This document shows positions 1-8,490 of a stretch of DNA of 64,000 nt, in pieces. Both the position numbers and the translations under genes were made by a program. The notes below the pieces were generated by a model that was not told the origin of the DNA, made no database searches, and saw nothing but the letters and a program-made list of their open reading frames with translations. Position 1 is the stretch's first letter; each line of letters begins with the position of its first letter. The stretch is from Croceibacter atlanticus HTCC2559 (lineage in GTDB: Bacteria; Bacteroidota; Bacteroidia; Flavobacteriales; Flavobacteriaceae): the NCBI RefSeq assembly GCF_000196315.1, contig NC_014230.1:2380501-2444500 (forward strand), written 5' to 3'.

Positions 1-207
1 AAGCGCCGTGGCAAACCTATTACTATAATAGATGGTTATACTGGAGCTCAAGAAGATTTTAAGCAACTTGCCAAAGATTTAAAAAAGAGTCTTGGTGTTG
101 GTGGTAGTTTTAAAGACGATCAAATTATTATACAAGGAGATTACCGTATTGAAATAATGGATATGCTAAAAGACAAAGGTTTTTTAGTAAAACGTGTAGG
201 TGGTTAA
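1..207 (+). CDS. SUI1/eIF1-family translation initiation factor, C-terminal part
   Basis: The window opens inside this reading frame, which runs in frame from base 1 to a TAA at 205-207 (68 residues visible). The visible part has the basic, glycine-rich SUI1 (YciH/eIF1) core: KRRGKP, then ITIIDGY, a K-L-K-K-L-G-VGG stretch and the terminal QGDYRIEIMDML...GFLVKRVGG pattern. Bacterial members of the family are about 110 residues, so roughly 40 N-terminal residues lie upstream. In bacteria these proteins are thought to influence start-codon fidelity at the ribosome; the exact role is not well established. A stem-loop follows the stop. Confidence 0.85.
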   Translation, partial: KRRGKPITIIDGYTGAQEDFKQLAKDLKKSLGVGGSFKDDQIIIQGDYRIEIMDMLKDKGFLVKRVGG

Positions 208-228
208 ACCTTATTTATTAGTATCATA

Positions 229-266
229 AAGAGTAGCTGTTTTAGATTATACTAAAGGCTACTCTT
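229..266 (+). terminator. Stem-loop after the SUI1 gene
   Basis: AAGAGTAGC at 229-237 pairs perfectly with GCTACTCTT at 258-266, with an inner TTTAG/CTAAA pairing (241-245 with 252-256). It lies between the SUI1 stop and the phosphorylase start. The downstream T-run is weak, so it may be a terminator of modest strength or a processing or stability hairpin in the leader of the next gene. Confidence 0.5.
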
Positions 267-284
267 CTTAGTTTATAACAAAAT

Positions 285-1154
285 ATGCAAATTCCAGAAT
301 CTGAACTTATATTAAATGCAGATGGTAGTATTTATCATTTAAATATCCTACCAGAGCAATTGGCGCAAACTGTTATTACAGTAGGCGATCCAGATCGTGT
401 AGAAGATATTACCAAACACTTTGACAGTGTTGATGTTAAAGTAAGAAAACGTGAATTTCACACGCAAACTGGCAAGTGTAATGGCAAGTTTATTACAGTA
501 ATATCAACAGGAATTGGTACAGATAATATAGATATTGTTTTTAATGAATTAGATGCCTTAGCTAATATAGATCTTAAGACGAGAGAAATTAAAGCTGAAA
601 AAACAGCCTTGGATATTATTCGCGTAGGTACATCTGGAGCAATACAAGAAGATATTCCTATCGATTCGTTTTTAGTTTCAGAACTGGGAATAGGGTTTGA
701 TACTTTATTACATTATTATGACAGTAAACATTTACAACACTTAAACCTATCAAAATCTTTAACACAACAATTAGAATTATCTGAGGAGAAATCTCATCCC
801 TATATCGTTTCAGCAGATCCTGAATTGCTTAAAACTTTAGATTCTACAAAACTTATAAAAGGTATTACTGCAACAAACGTTGGCTTTTATGCACCACAAG
901 GTCGTGTATTACGAGCTGGTTTAAGTGATGTTAACTTTATGCAAAAGTTGAAAAATGCACGATTAGATGCACGCAAAATTACTAACTTGGAAATGGAGAC
1001 TGCCGGAATTTACGGTATGGCTTCCTTACTAGGTCATCGTGCAGTTTCTTTAAACGCTATTCTGGCAAATCGTGCAAATGGTGAGTTTAGTAAATCACCT
1101 AAAGACACTGTAGACAACCTTATTTTATACACCTTAGAAAAACTTACACACTAA
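285..1154 (+). CDS. Nucleoside phosphorylase (PNP/UDP family)
   Basis: This 289-residue protein belongs to the PNP_UDP_1 superfamily, closest in layout to uridine phosphorylase. Enzymes of this family cleave nucleosides with phosphate to a free base and (deoxy)ribose-1-phosphate in the cytoplasm. Visible landmarks are the N-terminal phosphate-binding GDPDRV, the central GTSGAIQ loop, and the ribose-binding EMETAGIYGMA segment near residue 236 that is diagnostic of the family. Length is slightly above the roughly 250 residues of E. coli Udp. The stop codon is immediately followed by the ATG of ppk1, which indicates co-transcription. Base specificity (uridine, or a purine nucleoside) cannot be decided from the sequence alone. 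Confidence 0.85.
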   Translation: MQIPESELILNADGSIYHLNILPEQLAQTVITVGDPDRVEDITKHFDSVDVKVRKREFHTQTGKCNGKFITVISTGIGTDNIDIVFNELDALANIDLKTREIKAEKTALDIIRVGTSGAIQEDIPIDSFLVSELGIGFDTLLHYYDSKHLQHLNLSKSLTQQLELSEEKSHPYIVSADPELLKTLDSTKLIKGITATNVGFYAPQGRVLRAGLSDVNFMQKLKNARLDARKITNLEMETAGIYGMASLLGHRAVSLNAILANRANGEFSKSPKDTVDNLILYTLEKLTH

Positions 1155-3227
1155 ATGGCTATTGAAAAAGAGTTAAGGCTCAAAGAAAATATTAAGCACA
1201 GAGATGTAAACTGGCTTAGTTTTAATGAGCGTGTGTTGCAAGAAGCAGAAGACCAAAGTACGCCATTATATGAGCGTTTAAAGTTTCTTGCCATCTTCTC
1301 CTCTAATCTCGATGAACATTTTAGAGTAAGGGTTTCACAACTTAGACAAATTAAACGCATAGATAAAAGCTTGAGAAAGCGTTTGGCGTTTAGACCTAAG
1401 AAAGAAGTAAAAGAAATATTAAAAGGTGTAAAAAGTCATCAAGAACGCTTCGGAACAGTCTTTTTCGATGAAATTATCCCACAATTAAAAGAGCATAATA
1501 TTCACCTTATACATTCTGGTGAATTTTCTGAACCACAATGCAAAGAAGCTTCAGATTATTTTGCAACCAAAATAGTACCAGAACTAAATCCTAAAATTGT
1601 CGATTTCAAGACTGATAAAGATGTTTTTCTTCAGAATAATACCATTTATTTTGTCGTCGCATTTGAAAATGAAAAGCAATGCGGACTCTTAAATATTCCT
1701 GTTGAAGCTTGTGGGCGTTTTTATACATTTAAGAATAAGGATTCAAAAGATTACTTTATAACGTTTATTGATGATATAGTAAGATCCAAAGTATCTCAGA
1801 TCTTTCCTAATAAAACAGTAAAAGGAATTTATGAGGTTAAAATGTCTAGAGATGCAGAGCTATATTTAGATGATGAATATGAAGGCATCTTAGCAGAAAA
1901 AATTTATAACTCGTTAGAGCAACGTACAGAAGGACAACCAACACGTTTGTTGTACGATGCAAAAATGCCTAAAGAATTAAGGAAAGCAATTCGTAAATAT
2001 TTAGGTCTAGGTAAAATAGATATGATGCCTGGTGGCACCTATCACAATTTTAGTGACTTTTTTGGGTTTCCAGATCCTACAGACAATACAGATCTTCATT
2101 ACAAACCACTACAACCACTAAAACATAAGTATTTAGAACCATCTACAGATTATTTTAAAACAATAAAGGAGAAAGACCAATTACTACATTTTCCTTTTAT
2201 GTCTTTTAGTTATGTGGAGCGCTTTATAGAGCAAGCTGCAGAAGATGAAAATGTTACAGCAATAAAAATATCACTATATCGTGTTGCAGACGAGTCGCGC
2301 CTTACAACCGCACTTTTAAAAGCATTAGATAATGGCAAAGCTGTCACCGTATTTATTGAAGCCAAAGCACGGTTCGATGAGAAGAATAATATAGTTTGGG
2401 GTCGCAAGTTTGAGGATAAAGGTGCTAAAGTTATTTATAGCTATCCGCGTATTAAAGTACATTCTAAAATATTGATGGTTGAGCGTTTAGAGAACGGCAA
2501 AAACAAACGCTACGCCTATATTGGTACAGGAAACTTTAATAGCAAAACCTCAAAAATATATTGTGACCACGCCATCTTTACGGCTCATAAAAAAATCACC
2601 AAAGAGCTTTCCAGAGTTTTTGATGTCTTAGAAGGCGATTTAATAATTCCTAGAAACAAACACTTGCTTATTTCTCCATTTACCACAAGACGTGTATTTG
2701 AAAAGCTAATAAGACAAGAAATGGATCTAGCACAAGAAGGCAAACCAGCATCTATTACAGCAAAAATGAATAGTCTGGAAGATCCTGCAATGATAGACCT
2801 TCTTTATAAAGCAAGCGATGCTGGTGTTATTATAAGGCTATTGGTACGTGGCTTTTCTTGTCTAATACCTGGTAAAAAAGGTTTAAGTGAGAATATTTAC
2901 ATGACCAGTATTATAGATAGATTCTTAGAACACGGTCGTATTTATAAGTTTGGTAATAATGGAGAAGAATTACTGTATTTTGGAAGTGCAGACTGGATGA
3001 CAAGAAACCTTGACAGACGTATTGAAGTTCTTACACCATTATACGATGAAGATTTAGCACAAGAATTAAATGACATTCTTAACATTCAGCTTTCAGACAA
3101 TGTGAAAGCAAGAATACAAGATGCACAAGAAAGTAATACCTTTGTAAAACCTAAAGTTGGTGAGTCGCTAGTGCGATCTCAATACGCTATTTACAATTAC
3201 CTTAAAGAGAAACATAGTAATGACTAA
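1155..3227 (+). CDS. ppk1: Polyphosphate kinase 1
   Basis: At 690 residues this is a full-length PPK1, which reversibly makes inorganic polyphosphate from ATP. The N-terminal domain starts with RDVNWLSFNERVLQEA and then SSNLDEHFRVRV, both hallmark segments. The two histidines that E. coli PPK1 uses (His435 phosphorylated, His592 acid/base) have counterparts at about His436 (in KVHSKILMV) and His593 (in LEHGRIYKF). The GTGNFNSKTSKIYCDH and GSADWMTRNLDRR motifs of the phospholipase-D-like catalytic domains are intact. It starts directly after the phosphorylase stop and its last 8 bases overlap the next gene, so the three genes are probably one transcript. Confidence 0.96.
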   Translation: MAIEKELRLKENIKHRDVNWLSFNERVLQEAEDQSTPLYERLKFLAIFSSNLDEHFRVRVSQLRQIKRIDKSLRKRLAFRPKKEVKEILKGVKSHQERFGTVFFDEIIPQLKEHNIHLIHSGEFSEPQCKEASDYFATKIVPELNPKIVDFKTDKDVFLQNNTIYFVVAFENEKQCGLLNIPVEACGRFYTFKNKDSKDYFITFIDDIVRSKVSQIFPNKTVKGIYEVKMSRDAELYLDDEYEGILAEKIYNSLEQRTEGQPTRLLYDAKMPKELRKAIRKYLGLGKIDMMPGGTYHNFSDFFGFPDPTDNTDLHYKPLQPLKHKYLEPSTDYFKTIKEKDQLLHFPFMSFSYVERFIEQAAEDENVTAIKISLYRVADESRLTTALLKALDNGKAVTVFIEAKARFDEKNNIVWGRKFEDKGAKVIYSYPRIKVHSKILMVERLENGKNKRYAYIGTGNFNSKTSKIYCDHAIFTAHKKITKELSRVFDVLEGDLIIPRNKHLLISPFTTRRVFEKLIRQEMDLAQEGKPASITAKMNSLEDPAMIDLLYKASDAGVIIRLLVRGFSCLIPGKKGLSENIYMTSIIDRFLEHGRIYKFGNNGEELLYFGSADWMTRNLDRRIEVLTPLYDEDLAQELNDILNIQLSDNVKARIQDAQESNTFVKPKVGESLVRSQYAIYNYLKEKHSND

Positions 3228-4074
3228 GTTACGAATTGGAGGTGTTCCAGAACACTTTAACCTACCTTGGCACCTTTGCCTAGATAATGACGAATTTTCT
3301 GAAGTTGGTCTAGATATCACGTGGAGAGATTTTTACGGCGGCACAGGACAAATGAGTAAGGCTTTAAGGGATAATGAGATAGATGTTGCCATTATGCTTA
3401 CAGAAGGTATAGTAAAAGATATTATAGATGGCAATCCTAGTAAAATAATTCAAAAGTATATTGCATCTCCTCTTATTTGGGGAATTCACGTTGCTCAAGA
3501 CTCTAAGTATACAACCATTGCAGACCTTAAAGACACAACTTGTGCTATTAGTCGTTTTGGTTCTGGATCTCACCTTTTAGCGTATGTAAATGCCCAAAAT
3601 ATGGATTGGGATACAAGTGAGTTAAAATTTGAAGTTGTAAAAAATCTAGACGGTGCTTTAGAGGCGTTACCAGAAGATAAGGCTCAGTATTTTATGTGGG
3701 AACACTTTACTACTAAACCCTATGTAGATAATGGTACGTTTAGACGTGTTGGAGATTGTCCTACACCTTGGCCTTGCTTTGTTATTGTAGCCAGAGATGA
3801 GGTTATAAAAAATAACACCAAAGATTTAGAAGCATTGTTAGATGTTATAAACAGAACATCTAAAGAGTTTAAGAGTATACCAATGATATCTAAGACACTC
3901 TCTAATGCCTATGAGCAAGATGAAAAAGATATTAAAGAATGGTTGGGATTAACCCGTTGGAGCCAAGAACAATTATCTGAAACAACTATTACTAATGTAC
4001 AAGATAAGTTGCTTGAGCTAGAGCTTATTTCAGAAAAAATAGACTATAATTCAATTTGCCATACATTTAAATAA
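3220..4074 (+). CDS. Substrate-binding-protein-like protein without signal peptide
   Basis: This 284-residue protein has the periplasmic-binding-protein type II fold signature seen in NMT1/SsuA-like solute-binding proteins: RIGGVPEHFNLPW at the start, a GGTGQM loop, EIDVAIMLTEG, and an ISRFGSGSHL segment in the second lobe. The N-terminus begins directly with the first beta strand, so there is no signal peptide or lipobox, and no ABC permease or ATPase gene is nearby. It therefore is probably a cytoplasmic ligand-binding or enzyme-like relative and not part of a transporter. The start overlaps the end of ppk1 by 8 bases, suggesting translational coupling. The ligand is unknown. Confidence 0.7.
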   Translation: MTKLRIGGVPEHFNLPWHLCLDNDEFSEVGLDITWRDFYGGTGQMSKALRDNEIDVAIMLTEGIVKDIIDGNPSKIIQKYIASPLIWGIHVAQDSKYTTIADLKDTTCAISRFGSGSHLLAYVNAQNMDWDTSELKFEVVKNLDGALEALPEDKAQYFMWEHFTTKPYVDNGTFRRVGDCPTPWPCFVIVARDEVIKNNTKDLEALLDVINRTSKEFKSIPMISKTLSNAYEQDEKDIKEWLGLTRWSQEQLSETTITNVQDKLLELELISEKIDYNSICHTFK

Positions 4075-4250
4075 CGTTAAGATTATTTAAAGATAACCTG
4101 CTTATTATCACTCCTTAAAGCATTTCAGCTTAAATTAACTTCTTTTATCGAAAAGAGAAATTTAGTGCTGTTATTAACGCAACTCTTTTACTTTATTTAC
4201 ATCTAATATTAAAGTAGTCCCCAAAAACAACACATACAAAAACTGTATTC

Positions 4251-4379
4251 ATGACAACATTTTTATGCATTTTAGGAGGACTCATCTTATTAAATTTTCT
4301 TCTTATTAAGTTTAGCTGTAACGACTGCGAAAAAGAAAAAAAAGTATCTAACAATCACCAACTGGCAGCAGATAAGTAA
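4251..4379 (+). CDS. Small putative single-span membrane protein (42 aa)
   Basis: A short frame from ATG at 4251 to TAA at 4377-4379. Residues 3-21 are a continuous hydrophobic stretch (FLCILGGLILLNFLLIKF), followed by a polar tail with CNDCEKEKK, a CxxC pair just outside the membrane segment. The frame ends exactly one base before the ung stop codon on the other strand. The composition is what one expects of a real tiny membrane protein, but I recognise no family and the 176-base gap upstream carries no clear promoter. Treat as a plausible, unproven gene. Confidence 0.4.
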   Translation: MTTFLCILGGLILLNFLLIKFSCNDCEKEKKVSNNHQLAADK

Positions 4380-5045
4380 TTACCAAACTATGGGCTCTTG
4401 TCCTGTTTCTATTAAGTAAGCATTTGCTTGTGAGAAATGTTTGTTACCAAACCAATATCCTCTATTTGCACTTAATGGTGAAGGATGACCGCTTGTAAGC
4501 ACACAATGTTTTTCTTCATTAATCTTTTTGCCTTTCTTTTTTGCAAATCCACCCCAAAGTAAAAACACTACATTTTTTTTAGAATCTGAGATTGTCTGTA
4601 TAACAGCATCTGTAAATGTTTCCCAACCTCTTTTTTGATGACTACCAGCCTCGTGCGCTCTTACTGTTAATGTTGCATTTAATAATAACACGCCTTGTTT
4701 TGCCCAACGCTCTAAATTACCATCTTCAGGAAATGGTGTATTAAGATCTGTTTCAATCTCTTTAAAGATATTTATTAATGAAGGTGGCAAAGCTATTCCT
4801 GGTTTTACAGAAAAACAAAGACCGTTAGCTTGACCAACGCCGTGATAAGGATCTTGTCCTATAATAACCATCTTTACATCATTAAAAGAACAATGATTAA
4901 ATGCAGAAAAAATATCCTGTCCTTTAGGAAAACACGTGTGTTGAGAATATTCCTCTTTCACAAAATCTGTAAGTTCCTCAAAATAAGGCGACTCAAATTC
5001 AGATTTCAAAATTGTTTTCCAGCTTTCATCTATATCTACATTCAT
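4380..5045 (-). CDS. ung: Uracil-DNA glycosylase
   Basis: This is a family-1 uracil-DNA glycosylase, which removes uracil from DNA and starts base-excision repair. The catalytic water-activating motif GQDPYHG followed by QANGLCFSV and the C-terminal HPSPLSANRG (catalytic His, DNA-intercalation loop) are both intact. I start it at the ATG at 5045 (MNVDIDESWK), giving 221 residues, the usual length and N-terminus; a longer frame to 5084 adds 13 basic residues that run through a perfect palindrome and look like leader. It is divergent from mutS2, so two DNA-metabolism genes share one 44-base upstream region. Confidence 0.95.
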   Translation of the reverse strand: MNVDIDESWKTILKSEFESPYFEELTDFVKEEYSQHTCFPKGQDIFSAFNHCSFNDVKMVIIGQDPYHGVGQANGLCFSVKPGIALPPSLINIFKEIETDLNTPFPEDGNLERWAKQGVLLLNATLTVRAHEAGSHQKRGWETFTDAVIQTISDSKKNVVFLLWGGFAKKKGKKINEEKHCVLTSGHPSPLSANRGYWFGNKHFSQANAYLIETGQEPIVW

Positions 5046-5056
5046 CTTAAATTGTT

Positions 5057-5064
5057 TAATTTTG
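5057..5064 (+). promoter_or_regulatory. Candidate -7 element upstream of mutS2
   Basis: TAATTTTG fits the Bacteroidota -7 consensus TAnnTTTG and lies 25 bases before the mutS2 ATG. No matching -33 TTG at normal spacing is evident, so this rests on the -7 match and position. Confidence 0.35.
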
Positions 5065-5068
5065 TGAT

Positions 5069-5082
5069 GCCTAAATTTAGGC
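5069..5082. repeat. Perfect 14-bp palindrome between ung and mutS2
   Basis: GCCTAAATTTAGGC reads identically on both strands and sits in the middle of the divergent ung/mutS2 intergenic space, just downstream of the -7 candidate for mutS2. Its position would suit a dimeric regulator acting on both genes. There is no direct evidence of binding. Confidence 0.4.
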
Positions 5083-5089
5083 AATTGCT

Positions 5090-7258
5090 ATGATAAAAAT
5101 TCACCCAAAAACTTTAAAAGATCTCGAGTTTCACACTGTTTGTACACAAGTACAAGACATTTGTATTACAGAATTAGGAAAGCAGTTTGCTTATGAGCTA
5201 CAACCTTTTGCTACTAAAGATCTTACTATAAATGCTTTAACAAGAGTACAGGAATATATGAGTTCTTGGCTCAAGGAAAGCACTATTCCTAACCACGGTT
5301 ATGATGCTATAAATAGAGAGCTACAGTTACTAGGAATAGAGGACTCTGTATTAGAAACGTACAGCTTCAGAAAATTAGCCTCTATTTCAGAAAGTGCCAA
5401 TATACATCTTAGGTTCTTTAAAAAATTTAAGGAGCACTACCCTACACTATATCAGTTTGTTTCAGAAACAGAATATACAACTGCTATTGTAGATACTATA
5501 AATAAGGTGATAGATAAATATGGTGAGCTTAAAGATGATGCTTCGCCTTTATTACAACAAACCCGAAGGCACATATCTATAGTTAAAGGAAAGATAAACA
5601 GCAGCTTTACTAGCGCATTATCGCAATACCAAGGTTACGGTTATTTAGATGAGATTAGAGAAAGTGTTGTAGATAATATAAGAGTGCTCGCAGTGCAAGC
5701 TATGCACAGGCGTAAAGTAAAAGGTAGTATTCTTGGCAACTCCAAAACTGGTAGTATAGTTTACATACAACCAGAAGCCACACAGCAACATACAAGAGAA
5801 CTTAACAACCTACAATACGAAGAAAAAGAAGAAATTAAACGCATCTTAAAAGCACTTACAGACCTGGTAAGACCCTATGATTCGTTATTAAGTGAGTACC
5901 AAACATTACTATCTCATATAGATCTTATTTCTGCTAAGGCCAATTATGCAAAGCGATTAAACGCAGTATTGCCAGCAATTTCAGAAACTAGAGAGTTAGA
6001 GTTAAAAGATGCCTATCATCCATTATTGTTTTTAAACAATGAAGCTAAGGGTGAAAAAACATATCCTCAAGATATAATCTTAAATAAGGACAACCGCATT
6101 ATTGTAATTTCTGGCCCTAACGCTGGTGGTAAAAGTATCACACTTAAAACAGTGGGATTATTACAAGTTATGCTGCAAAGTGGATTGCTAATACCAGTGC
6201 ACGAGTATAGCAGAGTCTCTTTATTCAATAAAATACTTACAGATATTGGTGACAACCAATCTATCGAGAATCATTTAAGTACCTACAGTTACCGCTTAAA
6301 GAATATGAATTACTTTTTGCGTAAATGTGATGAGAACACTTTGTTTTTAATTGATGAATTTGGTACAGGTTCTGATCCCGAATTAGGTGGTGCTTTAGCT
6401 GAAACATTTTTAGAAGTATTTCACGAAAGAGAATCTTACGGCATCATTACAACTCACTACGCCAACTTAAAGAAGATGGCACAAGAAACTGAAGCTATTA
6501 ACAATGCCAACATGTTGTTTGATAGTCGAAGCTTAGAGCCTGTTTACAAATTACAAATGGGTGAAGCTGGTAGCTCGTTTACGTTTGAGGTAGCACAAAA
6601 AAACGGTATCCCGTACAGTTTAATAAACCGCTCTAAGAAAAAAGTAGAACGTGGCAAGATTAGGTTTGATAAGAGTATTGCCAAACTACAACAACAACGC
6701 AGCAAACTCCAAAAAACAACTACTGCTTTAGAAACCAAAAAGCAAAAAGCAGCTTCAGAACAAGAAAAGCTAGCTGAAATTAACGATAAGGTACAAGCCA
6801 AGCTAGAAAGCTACCAAGAATTGTATGATACACACCAACGTATGATACACTTAGGGACGCGTGTAGATACTATCGCTGAGAAATTCTTTTATAATAAAAA
6901 TAAGAAGAATTTAAACAGCGAGTTAATGAAGCTCATACAGATTGAAAACTCTAAGCGCCAAAAACAATCTGTAGAAAAAGAGCGCGAAGAAAAACGCAAG
7001 CAACAAAAAATAAAGCGCGAAGCTCAAGAAAAGATAAAAACTATAAGAGAAAAGAAAAAGGTAGAAAAAAAGAAAGCTGAAAAGATTGAAGCAGCAAAAC
7101 CTAAGATCTCTTTAAAGGTTGGAGATAAAGTAAGACTCCAAGACGGTAAGGCAACAGGAACTATAGATAAGATTGAAAAAGATCGCGCTACAGTAAACTA
7201 TGGTATCTTTACGACAGATGTATCTTTAAACGAACTCGAATTTGTCTCAAGACCTTAA
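5090..7258 (+). CDS. MutS2-family ATPase lacking the Smr nuclease domain
   Basis: This 722-residue protein has the MutS2 layout: an N-terminal helical clamp/core, an ABC-type ATPase with Walker A GPNAGGKS (about residues 342-349) and Walker B LFLIDEFGTGSDPELGG, then a long charged coiled coil (about 540-680) and a short KVGDKVRL beta domain at the end. There is no mismatch-binding MutS domain I, so it is not the canonical repair MutS. Classical MutS2 is near 780 residues and ends in a Smr endonuclease domain; here the protein stops right after the small beta domain. MutS2 homologues are linked to recombination control and stalled-ribosome rescue. The gene is divergent from ung and overlaps or abuts the DCC gene. 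Confidence 0.85.
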   Translation: MIKIHPKTLKDLEFHTVCTQVQDICITELGKQFAYELQPFATKDLTINALTRVQEYMSSWLKESTIPNHGYDAINRELQLLGIEDSVLETYSFRKLASISESANIHLRFFKKFKEHYPTLYQFVSETEYTTAIVDTINKVIDKYGELKDDASPLLQQTRRHISIVKGKINSSFTSALSQYQGYGYLDEIRESVVDNIRVLAVQAMHRRKVKGSILGNSKTGSIVYIQPEATQQHTRELNNLQYEEKEEIKRILKALTDLVRPYDSLLSEYQTLLSHIDLISAKANYAKRLNAVLPAISETRELELKDAYHPLLFLNNEAKGEKTYPQDIILNKDNRIIVISGPNAGGKSITLKTVGLLQVMLQSGLLIPVHEYSRVSLFNKILTDIGDNQSIENHLSTYSYRLKNMNYFLRKCDENTLFLIDEFGTGSDPELGGALAETFLEVFHERESYGIITTHYANLKKMAQETEAINNANMLFDSRSLEPVYKLQMGEAGSSFTFEVAQKNGIPYSLINRSKKKVERGKIRFDKSIAKLQQQRSKLQKTTTALETKKQKAASEQEKLAEINDKVQAKLESYQELYDTHQRMIHLGTRVDTIAEKFFYNKNKKNLNSELMKLIQIENSKRQKQSVEKEREEKRKQQKIKREAQEKIKTIREKKKVEKKKAEKIEAAKPKISLKVGDKVRLQDGKATGTIDKIEKDRATVNYGIFTTDVSLNELEFVSRP

Positions 7259-7262
7259 CCCA

Positions 7263-7691
7263 ATGCCAACTGAAGCCAATATAGCTTACGGTGATAAAAT
7301 CATTTTGTTTGATGGTGTTTGCAATCTTTGCAACAACGCCATCAATTTTATAATTACTCACGACAAACACAAGGCCTTTAAGTTTGCACCACTGCAAAGC
7401 ACAATAGGCAAACAACTTATTAAGGAACGTGGTATAGACACTACTCAAGTAGACTCAATTATTTTGGTAGATGTTGGTAGCGCGTATTACTTAAAATCTG
7501 ATGCTGCTCTGGAAATTGCTAAAGATTTAGATGGCGCCTACTCCTACTTATCCTATTTAAAAGTTTTTCCCTTTGGTTTACGTAATAAGGTGTATGATTA
7601 TATAGCTAAGAACCGTTACAAATGGTATGGTAAAAAAGATAGCTGTATGATGCCAACACCAGAATTAAAATCTCGGTTTTTAGATTTTTAA
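7263..7691 (+). CDS. DCC-family thiol-disulfide oxidoreductase-like protein (DUF393)
   Basis: The N-terminus carries the family-defining DxxCxxC motif as DGVCNLC, then a FAPLQS segment and a C-terminal KNRYKWYGKK; about 142 residues from the ATG at 7263. The DUF393/DCC family is predicted to have a thioredoxin-like fold with redox-active cysteines, but its substrates are not established. An in-frame ATG at 7242 would overlap mutS2 by 17 bases; I prefer 7263, five bases after the mutS2 stop, because the fold begins at DKIILFDG. Close spacing makes co-transcription with mutS2 likely. Confidence 0.85.
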   Translation: MPTEANIAYGDKIILFDGVCNLCNNAINFIITHDKHKAFKFAPLQSTIGKQLIKERGIDTTQVDSIILVDVGSAYYLKSDAALEIAKDLDGAYSYLSYLKVFPFGLRNKVYDYIAKNRYKWYGKKDSCMMPTPELKSRFLDF

Positions 7692-7859
7692 TTTAACTTC
7701 ATTACAAGTTAATTTTTCTTATTAGTTTTAGAAGTAACTAATTGCACACAAATTATTTACTCAAGACAAAGAACATATAATTGAAATTATTATAATAACC
7801 ACTTTTATAGAATTGAAATCTCATTTGAAAACCTACATTCTGAATTAAAGAACTATGAT

Positions 7860-8402
7860 TTGAAAAATAGTATATCATTAATAACCTTACTTGTCTTATG
7901 TATAAGCTGCTCAGCGCAACACACAATAGTTGATGTTAGTAATAAAATAGATTGGACTACAAATACCTATTTAAAAGACACAAATAATCATTTTGAGGAT
8001 GTTCTAGGAACTTGGAAATGGGAAGAAGGAAACAGCTCGTTTGAAATTGAATTTACCAAAATAACTAACTATAATTATGAGGGAATAAACATGGCGATTG
8101 ATTTTATTCTTGCGAGATACAAATACGTTAAAGATGGTGTTCTAGTTGCGAATATTTTAAATAATATTTATGACCCGTTAAATTTTAAAGCTACACTAGT
8201 ATTTGATAACCCCACAGAATATATCTTTATTATAAATGATGTGGTAAGTGACAAAACCAAAAAAGGACAATTTAAATTAAACTCCAATGGTTTGGACACA
8301 ATAGCTACATATAGCCTTCGAAACTTAGAAGGTATGTACGTTAATCAATCAAACATTGAATTTAGCTTGCCAACACAACTAACTTTAATCAAGCAAAGGT
8401 AA
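7860..8402 (+). CDS. Putative lipoprotein of unknown function
   Basis: The frame starts at a TTG (7860) and encodes about 180 residues. A hydrophobic signal sequence ends at LCISC-SAQ, consistent with a Bacteroidota lipobox although the -3 residue is unusual. The mature part is beta-rich with a GTWKWEEGNSSFEIEFTK segment, reminiscent of a small set of flavobacterial lipocalin-like lipoproteins (DUF6705 type), but I would not assign the family firmly. No ATG lies in frame upstream; the nearest ATG (7855) is followed by a stop. The preceding 168 bases show nothing recognisable. Confidence 0.6.
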   Translation: MKNSISLITLLVLCISCSAQHTIVDVSNKIDWTTNTYLKDTNNHFEDVLGTWKWEEGNSSFEIEFTKITNYNYEGINMAIDFILARYKYVKDGVLVANILNNIYDPLNFKATLVFDNPTEYIFIINDVVSDKTKKGQFKLNSNGLDTIATYSLRNLEGMYVNQSNIEFSLPTQLTLIKQR

Positions 8403-8490
8403 ACTCATCATAATTAAATACCTACAACTGTTTGTTATGAGTATTTAATAGTAACTTACATAAGTAGATATTAACAAGCACTTTAAAATT

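Noticed and set aside
4830-5093. Plus-strand frame across ung
   Set aside because: Antisense shadow of a well-conserved gene, low complexity, no recognisable domain.
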